In this document: positions 60,628 to 64,000 of the stretch, piece by piece
Layout: each line of letters opens with the position of its first letter
Position numbering within the stretch: the stretch's first letter is position 1
Origin: Roseateles sp. XES5
GTDB taxonomy: Bacteria; Pseudomonadota; Alphaproteobacteria; Rhizobiales; Rhizobiaceae
Direction of reading: 5' to 3'
Assembly (NCBI RefSeq): GCF_020535545.1
Contig: NZ_CP084752.1
Span: 3,251,501 to 3,315,500 of the forward strand
Length of the DNA: 64,000 nt
Notes under the pieces: model-generated
Database searches by the model: none
Seen by the model: the letters and a program-made list of their open reading frames with translations, nothing else
Told to the model about the DNA's origin: nothing
Made by a program: the position numbers and the translations under genes

Positions 60628-61038
60628 CTAACTGTCCTTTTCGCCTTCGGGTTTTGCCATGCTGGCGTGGCGGTGTACCAGCTTCCAGCCGTCGTCCGTT
60701 CGGCGGAAGACTTCGGTAATGCGCAGTTTCATGTCCTGCTGCTTTCCGTTCAGCTCGACGCTCGCGAGCTGGTAGCCGGTCCAGAAGGCAAGATCTCCGG
60801 ACGCGCCGTGGTCTCTGACGTCGAAATGCGTCTTGCCGTTCGGCCCGAAGGCGCGTGCGCCGTCGATGTTGGCCTTGAGCACATCCTCCGCCCCTTCGGT
60901 CAACCCGCCGCCGGGATCGAAGAAGGTCGCGGGTCCCGATCTCTGCGAGATCGCTTCCAGAGGCCGGGCGTCCCCCGTCGTGTAGGCGCCGGCAGCGGCC
61001 TCGCGCGTCCGCATGAAGGTGTCGAAGTCATCCTGCAT
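60628..61038 (-). CDS. SnoaL/DUF4440-type small enzyme-like protein
   Basis: 136 residues from ATG 61038 (AAAGGAGA upstream). NTF2-like cone fold of the SnoaL/ketosteroid isomerase kind: FMRTREAAAGAYTTGDARPL, ATFFDPGGGLTEGAEDV, DVRDHGASGDLAFWTGYQLA and TEVFRRTDDGWKLVHRHAS. Active or binding role unknown. Ends 215 bases from the fasciclin gene. Confidence 0.78.
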   Translation of the reverse strand: MQDDFDTFMRTREAAAGAYTTGDARPLEAISQRSGPATFFDPGGGLTEGAEDVLKANIDGARAFGPNGKTHFDVRDHGASGDLAFWTGYQLASVELNGKQQDMKLRITEVFRRTDDGWKLVHRHASMAKPEGEKDS

Positions 61039-61503
61039 GGTCGGTCTCCTTTGCGGGGGGATAACCGGGCGCGGACAAACAAGTTCCAGGCTGGGTTTGT
61101 GCGCGTCCTTGGCGACGCCAAGTGCCGATGTCGTCGCATTCAACGACCCCCCGGATTCGCGAGGCCGGTGAAAGAAACAATGCGGCGAGACCGGCTCCGT
61201 ATCGGGGAAGCTCAAGGTCGATCCGTCATGCGGCCGTTACGCGCAGATGATTGATCGTGCTCGCGGACGGCAGGCGGATAACGAGAACAAGAACAAGAAC
61301 AAGAATGAAAGGGGTCGGACAGCCTTGCCAGGCTCGCCGCGCGTCCAGGATCGAGCCGGGGGCTTCCGACGGTCGAGCCTGCCGACACCGGCCGTTCGGC
61401 GAACCTTCGGCTCCTCGGGGAAACTGTTCCATGGAGAACGTTATCTGAGGCGACGCCGGAACCTAAATAAGCATGCCCGCATTTATATGCAGGAGGAAAG
61501 GCA
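61039..61503. other. Intergenic region with a hexanucleotide repeat
   Basis: 465 bases without a recognised gene. Three tandem GAACAA units at 61285-61302 (followed by GAATGA) are a short simple repeat that could vary in number. The AT-richer part at 61460-61500 likely holds the promoter of the DUF982 gene. Confidence 0.45.
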
Positions 61504-61764
61504 ATGCAGTCTCGCTTGCTCATGGATTGGCCGGCAGGTGTCGCAATCAACCTCGATACCATCGGTGGGCCGCTCATCGTGGAATCCACACACGAAGCGG
61601 CAATCCTGCTGACGGAGCATTGGCCCGTTGAACAGGGGCGCGCATTCCTTCACGCTCTGGATCTGTGTGCCGAGGCGTTGGAGAATGAAGCGCCGGGGAA
61701 CGAGGCGCGTCTGGCGTTTGTCGCCGCAGCAGAGGAAGCCCACATTCTGATATGGCTCCACTGA
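61504..61764 (+). CDS. DUF982 protein
   Basis: 86 residues, preceded by CAGGAGGAAAGGCA, a strong ribosome site. DUF982 pattern: VESTHEAAILLTEHWPVEQG and LENEAPGNEARLAFVAAAEE. This small family is confined mainly to Rhizobiales and is of unknown function, often near stress or plasmid genes. Confidence 0.85.
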   Translation: MQSRLLMDWPAGVAINLDTIGGPLIVESTHEAAILLTEHWPVEQGRAFLHALDLCAEALENEAPGNEARLAFVAAAEEAHILIWLH

Positions 61765-61861
61765 CCGCTCGAACTATGATTGCACATACCCACGCGGTTG
61801 ATGAGGACATGGCGTCCAGTGGACGTTGACCGGCGCTGAAATCCGGGAAAATTGCCGCCGA

Positions 61862-62113
61862 TCACCACGTGTGATCGGGATCGGTCAGAAAGGGCGGGAT
61901 CTCGACATTGTCTCCCGCTGCGGCCTGCAACAGTTCGATGCAGCGTCTACGCTCGTCCTCTATGCCCTCGATGATCATCAAGACGGGGTCTTTCTGGCCG
62001 CTGGCAAGGTGGCGTGCCGCAATGCTCCACGCCATGCGCTCCGTGCTCGATGCAAAAATACCCGATCGATTGTCCAAGGGTTCCTCCGTGCCAATGATAT
62101 GGCCGCGCACCAT
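61862..62113 (-). CDS. Hypothetical small protein, 83 aa
   Basis: ATG 62113 follows AAGGA with a long spacing. Composition is protein-like: AARHLASGQKDPVLMIIEGI then EDERRRCIELLQAAAGDN, acidic C-terminal end. It may begin at the internal Met (MAWSIAARHL). No family recognised. Convergent with the DUF982 gene. Confidence 0.5.
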   Translation of the reverse strand: MVRGHIIGTEEPLDNRSGIFASSTERMAWSIAARHLASGQKDPVLMIIEGIEDERRRCIELLQAAAGDNVEIPPFLTDPDHTW

Positions 62114-62445
62114 GCCTTGAGGTCCTTGCGCGAAAGTTGCCTGTTGTGTCCGTCGACACGGTCACGCGCTGTCAGAGGCGGCCCGGCTTCGTGTGATGGC
62201 GGCCTGTCGACATCCCGTTCCCTCGGACATTCCGCAATCCGTGAACGGGGGCTTCGCCATTTCACCGGTTCCGTCCGCTTGAGTCGGCGCGGCGGTATCG
62301 CGGTGTCCATCGGCTCTGAAGGCCCGTCGCCGTTGCGACAGGCATAAGCCTGGCCGAATGACGAAGGGCGCTCGACCCTTTCGGGGAGCGCCCTTCCAAC
62401 CCGGACGACTACGAACGCGCGACAGAACACCATCGCTGCAGGCAG
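62114..62445. other. Intergenic region
   Basis: 332 bases between two minus-strand small genes. AAGGGCGCTC (62364-62373) and GAGCGCCCTT (62386-62395) form a ten-pair hairpin, likely the transcript end of the gene at 62446-62712. No other feature seen. Confidence 0.5.
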
Positions 62446-62712
62446 TCATCGATTACGGGCAGTGAACGATAGATGGGGAGGGGGCATCGGGAATGCAAGA
62501 TCGCCCGTGTTCTGTTTTGTCTGAACGGGCAAACCCAGGCACACATCGCAAATGCCGCAGCCGTCATCGTCCATAGGTTGATCCGCGCGTTCGCAGCAGA
62601 GGCAAATGACCGGACAGGGGAGGCGGTCCTTGCGCCTGCCTGGCGCAATGATTTCCACGGCATCATCCGATACGACATTGATGACGGATTCCTTCATCGC
62701 CCGCTTCTCCAT
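62446..62712 (-). CDS. Small cysteine-rich hypothetical protein, 88 aa
   Basis: ATG 62712 (GGAGG four bases upstream) or ATG 62697 (GGAGAA seven bases upstream). Centre of the protein: PCPVICLCCERADQPMDDDG then CGICDVCLGL, giving two CxxC/CxxxC pairs like a zinc-ribbon or metal site, followed by a short Pro-rich tail. The frame is open upstream to 62946 but that part is Arg/Pro-rich and not protein-like. Function unknown. Confidence 0.55.
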   Translation of the reverse strand: MEKRAMKESVINVVSDDAVEIIAPGRRKDRLPCPVICLCCERADQPMDDDGCGICDVCLGLPVQTKQNTGDLAFPMPPPHLSFTARNR

Positions 62713-63152
62713 TGCCCTCCGCGTGAAGAGATAGGAGCCGCGGTGCGCTTTGCAATGGCGAGCATCGAGGGAAGACAGTAACGGGGGCCGTGGCGTGGCC
62801 AAACGCTTGATCAGGCGCGCGGTGGCGTGGCTGCGCCGATGTGACGGAGGGGGAAGTGGCGGCGATGGTGGCGGCCGGTCCGTTTTGGCCCGTCCATTTC
62901 GCCGCGGCGCAGGATTTCGTCTTCGGCGCGGTTGTTGCCGCGACAAAGGAAGGGGGTACGGAAACCCGTCGGGAGTGGCTCGTCTTTCCGCAGTTGCGCG
63001 CGTGAAAGCGTGCCTGCCGAGAACGCCTCCGGCATGGCAAAGGGGCAGATATTCGGCTGGCTCTTCAATGCGACATTGACGGCAAGCTCGACAAATCTAC
63101 CCTGGAATTCCTAGGCGGCGGCGGCAAAAGCCACCGCACGCCAGATCGCTGA
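62713..63152. other. Intergenic region, no gene seen
   Basis: 440 bases, unusually long for this window. Open frames on both strands are Arg/Pro-rich shadows without ribosome sites. GC-rich throughout, with no strong palindromes noticed. Confidence 0.35.
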
Positions 63153-63356
63153 TCAGATCGCGCGAACGTTTTCGGCCTTCGACTTGCCGGTCTTGCGGTC
63201 CTGGCCGAGGTCATAGCTGACCTTCGAGCCGTCCCGCAGGGGACCACCCGACTGAACACCCGAGACATGGACGAAGACATCCTGCCCGCCATCGTCGGGC
63301 GTGATGAACCCAAAACCCTTGTCCTGATTGAAAAACTTTACGGTGCCCGTCGCCAT
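63153..63356 (-). CDS. Cold-shock protein (CspA family)
   Basis: 67 residues from ATG 63356. [20 protein letters not shown] (RNP1 KGFGFI) and [10 protein letters not shown] (RNP2 VFVHV). Differs from the paralogue at 9802-10011 in loop L (GGQDVF versus GEPDVF) and C-terminus. About 200 bases of non-coding sequence upstream fit a long cold-shock leader. Confidence 0.95.
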   Translation of the reverse strand: MATGTVKFFNQDKGFGFITPDDGGQDVFVHVSGVQSGGPLRDGSKVSYDLGQDRKTGKSKAENVRAI

Positions 63357-63570
63357 GTGATCCTCGTGAATAGAGCGGCACTGTGCCGCCGGCGGGAGCA
63401 TATTCGTCGTGAAGCGTGTGCGCAACCGGGCATTTGCGCCCAAATGGGCTGATGACCCGCAAATATCCACGGATTTCCCTCTCTAAACGCCGGCGCATTA
63501 CCGAAAATGTGATGTCCTCGGCACGGCCGCCATGATACGAGGCCACCAAACAACGTAACGAGACGTCCCG

Positions 63571-64000
63571 ATGCTTCCCTGGCTTCACCTTGATCGCGCG
63601 ACCATTCCCGGCGATGGCGGAGAATTGCGCCTGAAGCAGCGCGGGAGCGAATTCTCCATCATGCTCGGTTCGACGGAGCTCATGAACAGCCGGTTGAGCG
63701 GCTCGGAAGAGGCGCTGGCGACCTTGAGCTGCGAGCGGATCGCGGGCCGGAAAAACCCGAGCATGCTCATTGGCGGCCTCGGCATGGGTTTTACCTTGCG
63801 GGCCGCGCTCGGCGCACTGCCGGAAGATGCCCGTGTCGTCGTCGCCGAACTCGTTCCGGCGGTCGTCGAATGGGGGCGCGGACCTCTGGCGGATCTCCAC
63901 GGCGGGACACTCGACGACCCGCGCGTCGATATCCATGTCGGTGACGTCGGCGCGCTCATCCGATCGAAGAAGGCCGCCTATGACGCGATCCTGCTCGATG
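63571..64000 (+). CDS. Spermidine synthase-like methyltransferase-fold protein (5' part)
   Basis: Runs off the window; 143 residues visible. Rossmann methyltransferase fold of the SpeE type: SMLIGGLGMGFTLRAAL (cofactor loop), VVVAELVPAVVEWGRG (acidic residue ending strand 2) and VDIHVGDVGALI. The N-terminal part lacks the full polyamine-synthase beta hairpin, so it may be a SpeE-like fused or stand-alone protein and not a true spermidine synthase. ATG 63571 is the first start after the cold-shock leader. Confidence 0.75.
   Translation, partial: MLPWLHLDRATIPGDGGELRLKQRGSEFSIMLGSTELMNSRLSGSEEALATLSCERIAGRKNPSMLIGGLGMGFTLRAALGALPEDARVVVAELVPAVVEWGRGPLADLHGGTLDDPRVDIHVGDVGALIRSKKAAYDAILLD

Noticed and set aside
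61285..61302. GAACAA repeat as a functional phase-variation tract
   Set aside because: Only three units, not in a coding frame or near a start; too short to argue a function.

Overview
The window is high-GC DNA, tightly packed with short intergenic gaps, and reads as a chromosome or chromid segment of a member of the Rhizobiaceae (Shinella, Ensifer or Agrobacterium-like). The family-level call rests on the ehuABCD-eutABCDE ectoine cluster, a ChoX-type choline-binding protein, a DUF982 protein, class I ilvC beside a TetR gene, rhizobial-style palindromic repeats and many MocR, Lrp and TetR regulators. It is inferred from gene content and not from any search.

Layout. 0-1.4 kb: end of a cobalt-type nitrile hydratase operon (alpha, beta, accessory protein). 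1.4-11.9 kb: housekeeping and small genes: AbrB-like membrane protein, RecD-like helicase, a MerR-LuxR fusion regulator, a winged-helix membrane protein, pdxJ, a QorB/HxlR divergent pair, an FAD monooxygenase, a cold-shock gene and several small secreted proteins. 12.2-15.7 kb: tetR-ilvC, a 33-residue membrane protein and a PLP aminotransferase. 15.7-26.4 kb: a RocB-like M20 peptidase with a divergent Lrp gene, a secreted unknown, an EEP-family phosphatase, a PhzF-like protein, tRNA-Lys(CTT), an M15-like peptidase, a DUF2182/DUF1326 pair and corA.

26.5-41.1 kb is the centrepiece: a complete ectoine/5-hydroxyectoine import and degradation locus. On the minus strand lie an AsnC-type regulator, a semialdehyde dehydrogenase, a class III transaminase and an M20 deacylase. 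On the plus strand lie enuR (MocR type, PLP lysine at residue 301), ehuABCD (ABC importer) and eutABCDE (eutA, eutB and eutC act on hydroxyectoine; eutD is ectoine hydrolase; eutE is N-acetyl-diaminobutyrate deacetylase). Together these carry ectoine through N-acetyl-DABA, DABA and aspartate semialdehyde to aspartate. A 9-bp motif, TTGWCATGA, occurs twice before ehuA and twice around enuR and is a candidate regulator site.

41.1-44.7 kb: a BetI-like TetR gene divergent from a choline dehydrogenase gene and choX, with a striking double inverted repeat between them. Ectoine and choline/betaine modules therefore lie side by side as an osmolyte-use block. 45.0-51.0 kb: an MFS gene, a secreted NagZ-like hydrolase and a secreted caspase-fold protein with two PAN-like domains (this part looks lower in GC), then a dehalogenase/epoxide hydrolase-like enzyme. 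51.1-57 kb: a phosphodiesterase, a Tat-exported peptide/opine-type binding protein without its permease, a divergent MocR protein that has lost its PLP lysine, a monooxygenase gene remnant and a cupin/TetR pair. 57-64 kb: an MFS gene, a SigK/RskA/fasciclin trio, small rhizobial proteins, a second cold-shock gene and the start of a spermidine synthase-like gene.

Two 105-bp inverted copies of one palindromic element (1.3 and 51.1 kb) supply stop codons to neighbouring genes. No CRISPR array, insertion sequence, prophage or integrase was seen.
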